In this document: positions 14,150-27,654 of the stretch, piece by piece
Numbering within the stretch: position 1 is the first letter of the stretch
How the letters are laid out: every line of letters begins with the position of its first letter
Assembly: GCA_030704615.1 (NCBI GenBank)
Contig: CM060731.1
Location: 59,686,756 to 59,750,755 of the forward strand
From: Takakia lepidozioides
Lineage: Eukaryota; Streptophyta; Takakiopsida; Takakiales; Takakiaceae
Length of the DNA: 64,000 nt
Direction: 5' to 3'
Notes under the pieces: model-generated
Told to the model about the DNA's origin: nothing
Database searches by the model: none
The model's input: the letters and a program-made list of their open reading frames with translations, nothing else
Translations under genes and position numbers: made by a program

Positions 14150-15560
14150 GTGGAGTTTGGAAAGGAGTTTCATGCCACTAATGGTATCATGGTTTAATAG
14201 TGGGCCTAGACATATGCAGCTCATGTAGTAAGGAAAAAGTTGCGCCCAACTGGAATGAAGAAGGTGAAACACTACTTCTTGTTATCAGTAGCTAATAGAT
14301 TTCTCTATTTACTGTTCAATCAATTAATTCTGGTATTTGCGGCTAGTACACTTCTAGTTGGTATGGGGCCGATTGACTAATATTTATTCTCTACAAATGG
14401 CTTTTTATCTTTACTGTCATATTTAAAAATAAGGGAATTCAAAATCAAATCATTCACACTCTCTAAGTCTTGAGTAGATAACGAACAAAGATGAGCAAAT
14501 TTTCTAGAAACAATTGTATCAAATATAACAAATAAATTCCATGAAAAATATTATATATATATATCATTTATTTATCTCAAAAACAAATCTATGAATGACA
14601 ATGTCTCATTATTCTGAAAAATAGATTTAAAAGAAAATATGACATTTCCTTAATAATAAAATATATATTATAGTGTTCATGCCAAAGGAGTACTACCTCT
14701 GATTGAAAGGTGGGCATTTTGAACCTTACATCAACTAGATTATGCACATGCAAGATACAAATAATCATTGGGTTACGCATGTCATTGCCAAGAAAATAAA
14801 AAAGAAGGTAGATTCTATCATTCTTGCCAAAGTAAGTGTAACTTATGGTGTCACTTCACCCCAAAGGACTCCTTTGCCTTCTGTTTGAAGGTGGACATCT
14901 TCTAGCTGCCGTAACCAAGGCACGTAGTTGCCCAACCCTTCCCCAAGTATCTGAAGTCCTCAAGTACTTGCACATTAAATAATCAGCTGACCCCATAATT
15001 ATCCAGATTCTTTGATAGTTGGATATGTAACAATGTTCACTAAAAGAAAAGATGTATTCTTGAGCAGCCTACTTATTAATGACTCACTATCCAATACCAC
15101 TCAATACACTATTAATATACTACTAGATAAATAGTTTCAATAGCCAATTTTATGTGGCAGCATAGAAATTTATTAGAAAAACTCTCTATTTGTAATTAAT
15201 ATTATAATTTGATTTATCCTAGAAATATATGTAATTAACTTATGTATAATAAAATATTTATTATACATTTTAAATAATAAAGAATGAAATGAAATACTCA
15301 TCTACATTTAATTATTATACATAATATTTAAAATAATATATTAAAAATATTGACTTTTGTCGAAACAAGCACAATTTATATTCATATCACTAATTTATCG
15401 TAAGGACTTCGATTGCGGAAGGTAAACATTGGCCCTTAGGAAGATCATTGGGAAGGTAAACATTGTTCATTGGCCATAATTGAGCTCATAGGCTCACGGT
15501 CTGCGCTCACGACCTAGCATCAAATACTTACAGAGGGTCACACAAGACTTTATATTACAC
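14150..15560. other. Gene-free AT-rich spacer
   Basis: Very AT-rich, with short TA repeats near 14553-14565 and 15180-15350. No gene or known repeat recognised. Confidence 0.4.
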
Positions 15561-15582
15561 ACTGGCGATGTAATCTAAAATC

Positions 15583-16540
15583 TTGTGTTGCCTTCACGTA
15601 AGTCTTGCCATGCACGAGCCTGAAATGTGTTTGCTCTGTCAATGCTTAAAATTATGTGTTGAAAGTGTGAGTTGGCAGAAGTCCATTGAACATCATGTCG
15701 ACAAAAAACATTACCAAAGCGAGTTTGTGAGGGCATCTGTGAGAGGGGATAGATTGAAAGGATGTAACGTTGTTCCAATTTATCCTTGTTATAGATTACA
15801 TCGTACGACGGGAGATCTCCCATCGTCCTTCGACGGGAGGCCTCTCGTCCTCTTTTGACCATTCCCATCTGTGTGTTGGGACTGTCCAGTTACTGAATGG
15901 TACTAACTGGCTTATGTTTGATCCATCAGGAATCAAACTATACGTCCGAGTGCATCCACCAACGACTCCAGCCGTGATTAAGGAGTTCGCCATCACTCAT
16001 GGGGGCAAGTTCATAGACGAGAGGACAGATCCTCCCACGGATGACATGCACCACAACTAAGTGGACAACAACATGTGCTTGCAAAGGGGGAATGGGGTTC
16101 CTTGGAGAGGGGCCAGGGAGAGGAGCCCGGCTTTCATTCAAACGATTGTGGAGTGCTGCACACCGACGCTAGAGTTTTGGATTTGTCCATAGGCACAGGT
16201 TCGTCTCTTCATCCTTCACATTTGATCGAGTTTGTTTGTGCATGCACTTTCAGCACTTCCCACTATTTGAAAAGAGTCTTCAATGTTTGTTTCCTTCCTT
16301 CTATTCCATTGCAGGTGCTTCGTACCACGTTTGCAAGGCCAGTGCGCGACATCTCTTTGGGATTGAAGGGGATGCCAAAATTTACACCATACCCTGCATT
16401 CACCTATCAAGTTTCAACAATACCTAGCGATAAGAAGGGTCTTGTTGCTGATGAATTTTTTTTATATATAAATTTGAAATATAAGTCAATAGTACCTGGC
16501 GCTCTTAACGTTAGAATGAAAATTATGCATGAGTAGTTGG
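15583..16540 (+). pseudogene. Fragment of the ParB-methyltransferase family gene
   Basis: DNA from about 15,880 to 16,400 resembles, in reverse orientation, the methyltransferase-like gene at 48.5-47.9 kb. Shared parts include a segment reading SPAFIQTIVECCT and, after an intron-like stretch ending attgcag (about 16,314), a segment reading ASARHLFGIEGDA. These correspond to RSPAFIQTIMETCT and RHLFAYEED in the copies at 37-39 and 44-46 kb. The reading is broken by a stop after HHN (about 16,059) and by frame changes. No ParB-like part or element end is visible, so this is a decayed fragment lying between the two kinase genes. Confidence 0.7.
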
Positions 16541-16544
16541 GATG

Positions 16545-19500
16545 AAGAACCGGTGCTGATTTTTTGTTTTCTTTTTTGGTCCAGTGATTAGGTACTAGAT
16601 ATGTACTAATCTGCCTTTCATTTATTTGTGAATCTTCCACATTCAAAGTCTTAGCTTTCAGACTGTGTCATGAACGTCACTTAGCTCAAGAGTATGGAAT
16701 GCATACATTACCAAAACAAGAGGGAAGGGCAGGACTTAATGATAGTGGTAGCGGAGCCATCATCATGACTCATGTCTGCAACCAAAAAGTTCAAAAGTTC
16801 AAAATAAACTGTGAATCCCTGAATAACTGTGCACAGCCCACTACAATTGCACCTCGACGAAACCCAGCTACCTCTTGCCACCTTATATACTGGGTCATCT
16901 GCTGAATACTCAGAACAACAATATAGGCTCCTCCATCTCAAATACCAATATCTACTGCCAACCACATACCCTTGGACATATGCAGACACTATTGTCGTAT
17001 AGCCTTCTCCAGAAACCCAAAGCGCAATGCAACTGCATATCGGTCACCACAAACCAAACCTTGGCCCTCATTAATTCTCATTTTGAGAAAAAATCAATCT
17101 ATATGCACTCTGTCGCCACAACTTGTCATTCAAAAGAAGCTCGTACCGGATGAAATATGGCTTTGCACCGCCACTCAATATTGTTCATGCATTGCAGGCT
17201 CCCCCCAGCTGCATAACATCACGTTAAATACACTCTATCGCTAATCCCCTTTACACTATGCCTTGTGCCGACAAAACAACAAGTCATATCATGAAAATAT
17301 CTCTCTACCAGAGCACTATCCACCTCCAAAATTGCCAGACTTGCACCACATAGTATCCACCCAATTGGTACTCTTAATTTACGAAGAATGTCTTCAGATG
17401 GTTGAAAGTAATAGTATATCTAGATGGAGTTTGTCTGTGTTGTAATATTCGAAGCCTAGAAAGTGTTCGAAAGCAATTTTATTGTCATTCTGCGATCAAC
17501 TCTTGGGAAGCGGGAAAATGCGAGGTTTGTCAAAAGATTCAAGTAAGTTTTCTACTTTGAAAACCTATTTGCATTACAACACTTTCATACTATCGGCCCC
17601 TCTTCATCTCCTTGAGTAAGAGTACTTAAAACTACTATTCATTTGTTTGTGAGAGTTGCTCAATAGGTTTCGACCAATAATGAGTTATTAGACAAGTAGT
17701 ATAAAACTATATATGTGTGTCAAGACTTGATTTTCTCATGTATGGTTTTCTATGCAGAAACGTGATTTTGGAGTTCGTAAAGCTTTATGACGTTTCATAT
17801 TCACCTGCCAATGGTTGGGTGGAGAAAATCTCTTTTGGAGCGTTTGTAGAGGGCTTGAGGCTTCTTTTATGATATAGAGATTGCATCTGATGTTTCAAAA
17901 AAGAAACTAGATGACTTGTCAACTAAAGGATTGGCTATATTTGTGTATTATATTGTGAGAAGGTTTGGATTTTGTCTGGAGTTCGATTTTTTGAAAGTAT
18001 CATGTGTTATTGATATTCTTCAAGGCTCCTTCAAATACATGAGGAAATTATCCTCGTCAAGTCGAGGAGGTTGTACGATTAGTGAGGCAAACAGCCCCTG
18101 AAGTTTTATGCGAGTTTGTTGTCCCATGAATTAACTAAATGATTCCGACATTTGGCCGTGGTAGGGAAATGCAAATTGGACGTTCTTCAAATATCGAAGA
18201 AGAAAGTGACCCTCGAGCTTTGCAAGATAAGTAGAAGAATCTATAAAAAGTCACTCGGCATGAATTCCAAACCATATGCGATAAAACATAGGGTCCAACA
18301 AACTCTTGAAAAATAAAAATTCTAAAGGATTTAATTTTAACAAAGAGTTGTGGTATTATGAAAATTACATTCATAGAAAGATAGAGGTACTTCTTCGCCT
18401 TTGTGTTACAATTTTCTTAAAAAGAATATATGGGAAGAAAAAATAAAAATAAGGGGCTGATTCCCTTCACCATTATGATTCCCCTGGGTGGATGAACGTA
18501 AGTAGGTGACTATGGATGAAGTATGAGGTGATGGATAGAGTTACGAAGAGGTGACGATTTGTCTTACTGTGGAAGTTGATGAGCGGGCTGATGATGAATG
18601 TTGGTGGCTGGGCAGAGTCCAGAAGATAGGGAGGAAGGTGGGCACAATGTCAAGACACCTTATTGACCTCATGAACAAGTCACTAGTAAGCAAGAGGAAG
18701 ACCGTTACTACGGGGCCAACTATCATGGTCTTGCTCAATTGGTTTACTAAGACCCGGGGAATCTTAAGTTCAAATATAATGGTACTGATTCTCTGAATAG
18801 ATATAGATACCATTATCTCTATTATCACTTTAACTTATCAGCCAAAGAAAAACTTGTATGTGTTAGATAGCAATGATGCACACTCATTGAATCAGTTTGT
18901 TAGTGAACGACAGTAGGCCATATTTACCTGAATAAAGTTCATGTATTTTATTGTTTGCTGTGCATGTGCTGTTACTGTTTTTTTTTCTCCCCCTTCAAAT
19001 TGAAATTTACACAATATTTTAAAGTAAATTTGGGTGTTAATACAATGATCTAGTACTTGTATAATTCAAAATAGGGTGTCTACAAAAAACTCGTATTACA
19101 AGATTATGTAATGCAAGGGTTAAAAAGAACAAAAACAAAAACAAATAATAGGTACCCTCAACTATACACCCTTTTGTTTGCAGATGGTAATAAAATTTTA
19201 CAAGGAGTGACCATGGTATAGGATTTGCATAATTACCAAGTTGATTGAACTTCATTGAAATGTTCATGATGACGATATAGGGTCATCTTCGAAAAGGCGG
19301 TCGAAAGGTAAAAACGACTTCTAGTTATGACAACTTCAATGTAGTATGAAGTCTCTCTTTTAATAATCATGTAGGTGCAAGTGAAACGTTCATATGTTAT
19401 TACGCTTGCTTGATGCACAATTAATACCTAAACACTATGTACACCAATTCATTTGGTTAGTTTGGGAAGGTCAGGTAACCCGACATGTGGGAAGAGCCAA

Positions 19501-21060
19501 TCTGTGGGACCGCAAGAGGCTTGGAGAGGAGGGACATGGCTCGACATGATGTAGATACATGTACGCCTAGGCTAGCGTAGAAGTAGGAGGTGGGCCCTCT
19601 TTTTACTTCTAGAGAATTCTAGAAGCGGGAGGAGTCGGTGGGTCTGTTCCTTCAGATCTGCAAGTTGGCAAGCTACTCCCCACTTGGGAGGCAAGCGGGT
19701 AACTCTCAAAATCAGGGCTGACTGTGTCCTCCGAGTCCAAGTGCGGCATAGATAGAACATCATTGTCGTCACAAAGGAGGTTCAGGAGTAGAGGAAACCC
19801 TCTTCCTCTTTATGTTCGTGCCTGCTGCATCGCCCTGCTCCATTAAAGGGATGATGAACGGATCAACTCCAGAGATGATAAGGCCACTTAGGCTGCATGG
19901 CTAAACAGAGAATGTGAACCAGCCCTGTGATGGTTCTCAGAAAGAACATAAGAGTGAGGAGAAAAGATAAGAGGAGGAGAGGGGCCGGGTAAGCTACTGC
20001 ACAGCTTGATCGAACAAATTCAAAGGTGTTGCGGCCATAACAAATGCTTGTACTTGGTGACCCTCGCGGGCATACTCACGCTGTGGATGATTAGTTGTGT
20101 ACAGAGAGAATCACAAGAGCACATGCAATCACCACTCTTCATGAGATCAACGGGAGCACGCCATGACTGTCTTCTCTTCCGCTGCGGCGGTTGTGGTGTG
20201 TAATTTGGTTACAACTCTGACTATGCAGTATAGATAGTTAGGGTAAAGATGGGGGCCCTCTGTTCTCACTACAGTTGTATCATTATTCAAAGAGATGTGC
20301 TTGCAAGGCACTCAACCAGACGTTGTGATCCTTCTAGCGGCTTGTGCTTTTAGACCTCATGTAAAAGAAGCTTGCAGCAGCCGTGAAGAGAAGAGGGGTG
20401 AAGCCACCTGTGATGACCTACACATCCCTAATCCCTGTGTATGCAAATGCTCTAGTTGTAGCATAAGTAACCAAACTTCCTGTGAGTCACCTTGAGGGTT
20501 CTTGTTATCATCGTGGTCTATTGAATTGTATGGATTTGTAGGCTATAAATTGAAGCACAAGAACCAACCCTAGCCCAAGTGCCCAGAATGCATCTGTCCA
20601 TCGGGAGTCTTGCTTGTTACCATTCAGAGATCATCACTCAAGGACCTGTAGAGAATGGCCCGCATACACATTTCCAATCCGACCACACACTTTTGTGTGC
20701 CAACTGTCGTAGATGAGCATAATTATTAGTCGACGTTAGATAGCTAGTCACTGCCATGCAGCCTGACGTTGGTGCTGATCTGATTTTGCTGGGATTTTTC
20801 AGGGATGCCTCTTATGCTGTCTATACATTTAGGTACAGTTTGTGAACTACTGAGATTGCTGGAACAACAGTAATCAAACATTTAGCATGTCGATTGATGG
20901 ACATAATGTCGAGCAACTCTGAAATCCCTTCCAGCAGAACTAGCAAAATTAGACCTACAGCTCACAACATAGTTGAGCCTGGACTAATTACGTACGACTT
21001 GCAGTGTTACTGATGCCTACAAAGAATGGACGTTCGTATCTGTCATGCTCACAAGTGAAG
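16545..21060. other. Gene-free spacer between methyltransferase fragment and second kinase
   Basis: No recognisable gene. Several 60-95 codon open frames occur on both strands, none with family features. A frame at 18551-18796 contains CWWLGRVQKIGRK, which might be transposon-derived, but this is not supported further. Confidence 0.4.
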
Positions 21061-21063
21061 AAT

Positions 21064-24000
21064 TCAAAAAGTTTCAACCAGCTCATCATATGAAAGTCTA
21101 AGAGCTGGGATGGACCTCTTCTTCCTTGGACTCAATCTTTTTCCGGGAGGCTGTTCAAATGTTACCGTCTTCTTGATACGGAGAGATTTCTGGTTAATAA
21201 CGGAAGGTGGGGACCAATCCATCTCTTCAGGCTCCTCTTTGGCTGGAGCCAAGATCTGAAGAATCTGTCAAGGTTATCAAACAGGAAGATGTCACTCGAA
21301 AGTTTTTGCCTAGTTGTATTGACTGCATTTGAAGTCTTTCCAGAATACACGTGCAAATCCTCTCTTCCTCTCCCTCTTCTTACTAAACGAAGCACAAGAA
21401 TTTCAAGCTTAGAGCTAGGTGAATGCGAAGGTTTCATGTCCAAAACCCCAAACAAATGAATAAAAGGTCATGTGGTTGATGGAAAAACCTTAGAAATCTG
21501 CGGGCGGCTAGAGGGAGCCTGTTGAATGCAAAGGGCAGCTGCACATTTCATGCAGTACAATTCTGAATGCACGTAGCGACCTTCCAAGTGTGGATCCAAC
21601 ATTTCATCGATCACTTTCTCAAAATCGTCAAGCATCGGCCGGGCCTGTTAATTCGGAATTAGACAACTGGTTACAGAGCTTGGAGCTGAGTCACAGAGGA
21701 GACACCACTCTATTGGCACTTTGTCATACACCGGATCTATTACAGAGTTACATTGCGATTTTTGCTTCACCGATCATATGCCGAAGTATATTCGAAGAGG
21801 CAACACTTTTGAGAGTTCAATGGCAGAACTGACTTTCAAGTGTTTCCCTCGCTGAGGGCATGGGTCGCAAGCAGCGGTCTATCATGTAACAGCTCTTAGT
21901 ATCTGAAGGAGGGAGAAAGCAGACTGGGAAAGACATATATCTCCTGATCATTGTAGACAGTCAATTACGCAATGCAGGAGTGGGCAACAGATATATATAT
22001 CTTTTCAATACGCTCAGGATCGAGGAGGTGCAGATTTACACTCACCCACTCTGCAAGTAACTGTTCTTCTTTCGGCCGAGATGGATCATAGGCTTTTCGC
22101 CCAGTGATGAGCTCCAAAAGGATGACACCAAATCCGTATACATCTATCTTCTCTGTAAGCTGCTGCCCTTTCAGTAGACAGTCTGAAGCCATATACCTAT
22201 AAGGCCCACCCATGCATTCACAAACCTCGTCATCGGGCCATCAGAAGGGATCATACCTGATCGACCTACACCTTTGCGTTGAGCTTTCTCATGTAGGGTT
22301 GGGAAGGAAACACCCGGTAAGCAGTACTGTGCGTGAACTGCATAAAATGTCCCCAAACTGATTCGGAAATTTAAACAATGAAGAGCCAATGAATGTAGCC
22401 TTATACAATGCAAAATCTTTTGGGATGAACCCAGTGTGATGAGTCCTGGTGACTTGCAACCTCCAACATACTGGATTACAAAAGTGTTCTAGAACTTTAG
22501 GCTACATGTATGAGGTACTTAATTGACTGGTCGGTGAGATGGCTGAACATCATTGAATTTGAACTTTCGAGTTGTGCAGGCATTGAACAAAAATGTGCAC
22601 GTGCAACAGCGTCTACATTCTCTAGGTTCTTTGCAGCTCAAATCTGCATCCCCCCTATGTGAATTCCTTAAGGATATCCCCGCCTCCATGCCTGAGACCT
22701 GTACCTCTGCATTTCACAGTTTTAACAACAGATCAAGTTGCTAGGATAGAACCTGCTCACCCATTTATGACATCTGAGTCACATAAATCAACATCAATCT
22801 CTGTCTCCGAAAGCCATCTGGCCGATCCAAAGCCGCCAAGCTGCAGTAACCGAAGAATCATTCTTCATGTATGAGACTAGTGTACCCTAATCTGGTATGA
22901 AAGTTGGCCATTCAGAATTGTAGAAGTACACCTCTCGAATCTTGACTATTTCTACAACGTAAATAGACCTCGAAAGGACTACGCAAAACAATCATGTTCA
23001 CAGAGTATGCCGGTTGTAAGCATATACAGTGTGCGTTGTATATAAGTGTGACCATTGTTTTCATGAGCAAGATGAGACAGAACTAGCGTTCATGTGCTAG
23101 TATGTGTAATCAGAGTGCAACACAAACCTCACAAATCTGTGACTTTGATGTGGCCTAGCTGGTGGGTCGATCCTACAAACCATGCTCTTCCGAAAACCAC
23201 CAGGAAATTGAGATGTCCAAAGTGGAAGATTTGAGTCACATGTGAATAAATCAGGCACCACTGTAAACTCTATTTGCCGAGCTATCTGCAATGGTTGTAA
23301 CCCAACATACCAAGGAAGGAACGCACCATGGAAACATGTTGATGTGTAAGGAAAATGTTGTCGGACCGCACATCACAGTGCACAATCCTTCCTGTCGGAC
23401 ATTCCTCATGCAAGTAGCGCAGTGCTTTGGCCACTTGGATGGCAATTCTTTGACGCACAGACCATCCAAGCTGAGCAATATTTGGATTTCGGGCTGCATT
23501 CAAGAACAATTGAAGTATAGGATATTGTTACAAGTGTATACCAGATGAAAAAGAACAGCTAGAAGAAAGTAAAGAAAGTTTCTTGAAAATTTGTCAGAGG
23601 AAGCCCACCTATCGACTTACATGAGAGGTGCCAGTCTAGTGATCCATTGCAGGCATAATTGTAAACCAGCATGCGCCACCTATCTTCAGTGCAGTGACCA
23701 AGAAGGGCCACAACGTTGGGATGCTTGGCCCACGTGAGAATGCCCACTTCTGCATCGAACTTTGCATCCGAATCTTCTGTTCGTAATATCGTCTTTACCA
23801 CCACAGCCTGTCCGCTACTTAGCATTCCTTTGTATACATATCCTGATCTCCCTTCCACTAAGAAGCTGTTTTGCGAAAAATTGTCGGTTGCGGTTCTGAG
23901 CTCAGAACAGGTGAACCTCTTCATGGGATCGTCAACTGAATAAGAACTACGACAGAAAGAACAAGAATGCAGGGCCACTGTATCAATGTTTGCAAACCGA

Positions 24001-24395
24001 ACTTGCGGTCGCTCAGGTAAAGTCTTACGACGACGTGCACTAGAGCTTGCATGAATCTGGTCTTCCCTGTAGTTGAATGAATTCCGTCTAAAGTCTCCAA
24101 CATGATTCAAGGGTCTATATATGTTCACTCTTTCCGGAGAGTACTGTTCTCTACGACTAGAATGAGGAAGACTGCTACATTTTACAACAAGCGCATCGTT
24201 GGAAAGGCTGAATCCCTTGTGATTACGGTCCACGTGGATATTTCCCACCAACTGGGAGTCTATCTGATCTCCTTCAACACTAGACCTGCTTGACGGGTCC
24301 AAAGGTTTCTCCCTTTTGGGACCCCACTTGAAATTCATTGTTGTCTTCGGATTCTTCACTCGTGACTCTTCCTCACTCCCAGTAGATGGGCGCAT
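21064..24395 (-). CDS. Kinase-like protein lacking DFG aspartate (probable pseudokinase), six exons
   Basis: A paralogue of the kinase at 0.4-8 kb on the same strand. Exons are 24395-23621, 23493-23327, 22840-22761, 22196-22046, 21644-21489 and 21264-21064. They sum to 1,530 nt (509 residues), with GT/AG borders at the same places and phases as the other gene. The ATG at 24395 follows an in-frame TAG closely; no USP-like exons were recognised upstream. The kinase-like part starts at about residue 150 (RFTCSELRTATDNFSQ). The Lys in VVVK (about 201) is kept. However, the glycine loop reads VEGRSGYV, HRD is HCD (Asp about 299), DFG is GFG (LGGFGSARW, position about 317), APE is ASD, and the activation segment is short (an 80-nt exon). 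Loss of the metal-binding Asp predicts no or poor catalysis. The frame is intact over six exons, so it may still be expressed as a binding protein. Confidence 0.85.
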
Positions 24396-24399
24396 CCAC

Positions 24400-27300
24400 T
24401 ATGGGACCATTCACTAGAGACGATCTACATGTATATGCCTATATATACTTAACGGTCATCTTCATAAAAATATGAATATGCATGCGCGTAACTTCCAGGA
24501 CTTCTTTGTTTTGCAACCTCAAACGACACAGATTAGACAATCTGATGCAATTTGACTCTCGAATCTGATTATAAGTTTCCTCAGGCCCTTCTCTTTTTCC
24601 TCAACAGACACACTCAAATGTTGGCATTGGCTGGCCAATGCCTGTGATACATGTAGCCGCTCGAGGCTAAATCATTCAAAAACGAGTTGGTTGTGTCAAA
24701 TTCAAGGAAAAGATATGGCCCCGCAAGCAAGCAGGTTGTCAAATCTGAAGCATATGCTGCTAATCCAACTTCCTACCAGGAACGTCACTCTTACTTAAGG
24801 TGCACCTGACGTAATGCACAGAGTCACTCGTCGCCTTGCTTCAATTATAAACGACACTTCTATGGGCGGAAGTCACGATTGTCTAATACATCGAAGTTGG
24901 GAGAATCGAAGTTGGGAGAATAGTAATTTATAGCTTTTCGAATGTGGTCACTCGTCACAGTGTCCTCATCAAAAGGAGGGAGGCAGACACCACATTCAGG
25001 ACTAGACAACTGTGCATCTACCAAGCGCAAGAGATCAAATTACGCCAATATATGAGTATCACTATCACAGACGACACATAAAATCTTCAGACCAGACTCG
25101 CCCACGGGCGAAGTTGAGATATGGTCGATCTTCCGCGTCCCAGATGCGGATTTAAAGCCCTGGGATAAGACACTCTCAGACTGAGAACTTGCGTGGACTG
25201 GAGAGGAGAAGGCAGGGCCATGTACACAGCACAGAAAACGGTCCAGATTGGGATATCCTTGCCTGCTCCGGTAGCTTGCTGCCACTGCACATGTCTCTTG
25301 TGCTGGCTCTTCTTGTTCCCCTCGCCCTCGCCAACCGCATTCCTCTCCTTGCATGCCTTGGATTTGTACGCAACTGAGCTGCATTACTCAGTGGCAGCTA
25401 GCTTTGTTTTGTGTGGAATAACGACCACCATGTAGGTTGTTCCACAACACTGTGCGTGGCTTTTCGAAAATAACTGAAAGGGTTTTAGTTCACAATATTC
25501 ACTCCTTTAGGCTTTGTTCCAAGCAATCTATTATTATCTCAATTACCTCGTCTGGTCTCCGCCACATTGCTGAGTCAGGTTGGCTTCATGACGAGTTGAC
25601 CCAATCTTTTAACATTTCCGATGTGTTACGAGTTGGATGGCATCCACCATACAAGATTTCAACTGTCGAGATAATGTCTAGGTGAAACGTGGGCGGTATT
25701 CATGCAATTTGCACACTGCATCCGTGCATGGACCTTCAACTTCGACTGCAGGATAGTTAAATAATCCAAAGTCCTCTTACGTTAACTTCGTGATATGATT
25801 TAAGCATGAAATGTATGTATCGCATTGTTACAAAGTTATGATAGCTTGAACATGGACTGTTTGTTGAACTTTTCGATAATAGACTTCTGAATATCGGAGG
25901 CTGATCTTCACACTTTCTTGACAAAAGAAGTAGCTAATGGATTCCCGGGTGCAAGTAAATGAATAGAGACTTGCGTTCCAGGGTACCAGGAACTTTTTCT
26001 ATGTGGATTTTGGTTCAAATTAGTCTCATATCTAGCTACACCCACAAAAGATACGAGAGGCTGGTGCCACCCCCCCCAGGTCACATGCATATCTTTGGTG
26101 GGTGAAGTGGGTTGTTTGACGAGGAAATTATGAATACATTGACATTCGGGATCATGCGAGGATCATGCGAGGATCATGCCAGGGATGTTCTTTTGGCCAA
26201 GACAATGGGACTAATTACATCATCTGGAGTGCATATGTTGCATGTAGTCAACCTGTCATCACCTTTAGCTCCCAAAATATAATATGGCAGATCACTGACT
26301 CTGATCCTATACCAACTGATCCTCCACCGGCTGGACTAAGATGGCGGATCATATCAAACGAGTCCTCACAGGTAGTCAGCGATCCATCAGAGTGCAGACA
26401 CATGCACGAATATGCCCAGGTACCTAGAGCTCATACTGCGGGTCCCTCTTCCCTCAAAGTCCCAAGCACTTTTCCGCAGCAAGAAAAAGTGAAGCTCCAG
26501 CTAAGGGAAGGCCCGTGTCCATGGGCATCTTCCCGTAAACTTTGGATCCATAGACTGACCGTAGTGGATTTAAACCAATTTGGAACTGATGAGCATAACT
26601 TATTCAAATCTTCAGATCAAATGAGACAAGCCCAAGTGCAACGGATATAGCCCATGTCATAAGTTCTATTGATCCATTGTTCACAAGATTTGGATGAAAT
26701 TTGATATTTTAAATTATGGTCTATAAAGCCCATATATGAGCTATTATAGGTACTTCTACCCCTAGAAGTACCGCTGGGCGCGGCGCAGTTGACCCATGGC
26801 ATAAGGGCTTGCTTCCATAGATTTGACTCCTCTCTATGGTGGTCACTTCATGCTAAACCCAACTGAGCTTATTAAATGGCTCCGACCTAAGTGCATGGTA
26901 TTACCGTCCGCGTATATATGAATTGAGGGATATGTTGAATGAGATACTAAGAGATTTTTTAATTAGATGATGATATAAACTTTTTGTCACCTTATTATGA
27001 CACACTTTTAATGTCCTATTGCAATACGAGTTGGCCAAGTTGTCACTTTATTACAGGATTGGCACTTTATTACATAAAATTTAAAAAGCATGGCGATTTC
27101 TAGCAGATCGTTTGCATCGCAGTCGATAAAGGCGCTTGCTGATCGATGAGGCTTCTATCCCTTTTGCCAGATCGCACACTGTTCAAGTCATTCGATTCGG
27201 TGCTACAAGGCTCAGATTCCAGTTTCTTTGCAATCTCAATAGATGCCAAATTTCTCAATCTAGCATATGGCGCAGAAACTTCGAAAAACACTCGAGCAAC
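24400..27300. other. Gene-free spacer upstream of the pseudokinase gene
   Basis: No recognisable gene. Two small tandem repeats are visible: a 15-bp unit containing CGAAGTTGGGAGAAT, twice at about 24892-24921, and an 11-bp unit GGATCATGCGA, about three times near 26150-26180. Open frames at 25040-25435 overlap on both strands and look like chance. Confidence 0.4.
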
Positions 27301-27420
27301 ATCTATCATCTCCACTTCATGCGGTCTCATCAAACATTTCCAGATGAACTTGCTCTTTCCAAATTCATTATGTTGTTTTTAACCGGTACAACCCAATTGG
27401 CAGAAGAAAAATGTTGACCA
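27100..27420 (-). pseudogene. Unidentified coding fragment, copy 1
   Basis: A minus-strand frame contains KCLMRPHEVEMIDVARVFF. The DNA at 27301-27441 is repeated in direct orientation at 30049-30185, where the protein reads SIWKCIMRPHEVEM. The match extends through a segment reading ANWVVPVKNN. The family is not recognised; this is probably part of a transposon or a captured gene. Confidence 0.4.
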
Positions 27421-27570
27421 AACTTCATCATATGGAGGAGAACACGATGTCGCGGCCCTTTGCCTTGAGGGCAGGGGGTCGGGACACATGAGGGGCTGCC
27501 CCTGTGGTGGGGGCAGCGGCAGCGATAGGTATGGGGGGCTGAAGCACCCTTGAGTGCCCAAGGCACTCAA

Positions 27571-27600
27571 GGAGGCGGAGGCGGAGGCGGAGGCGGAGGC
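27571..27600. repeat. (GGAGGC)5 hexanucleotide repeat
   Basis: Five perfect units of GGAGGC, preceded by a small stem (GAGTGCC with GGCACTC). It sits in a GC-rich patch beside the LINE-like fragments. Confidence 0.95.
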
Positions 27601-27654
27601 ACTCACTAGGTGGAGCCCCGCACACCGGGTTGCGGTGGGGGTGGCTCCACAAGG

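Noticed and set aside
25040-25435. Overlapping open frames as a missing 5' exon of the pseudokinase
   Set aside because: No USP-like motif in any frame and no splice path that reaches the 24395 start.
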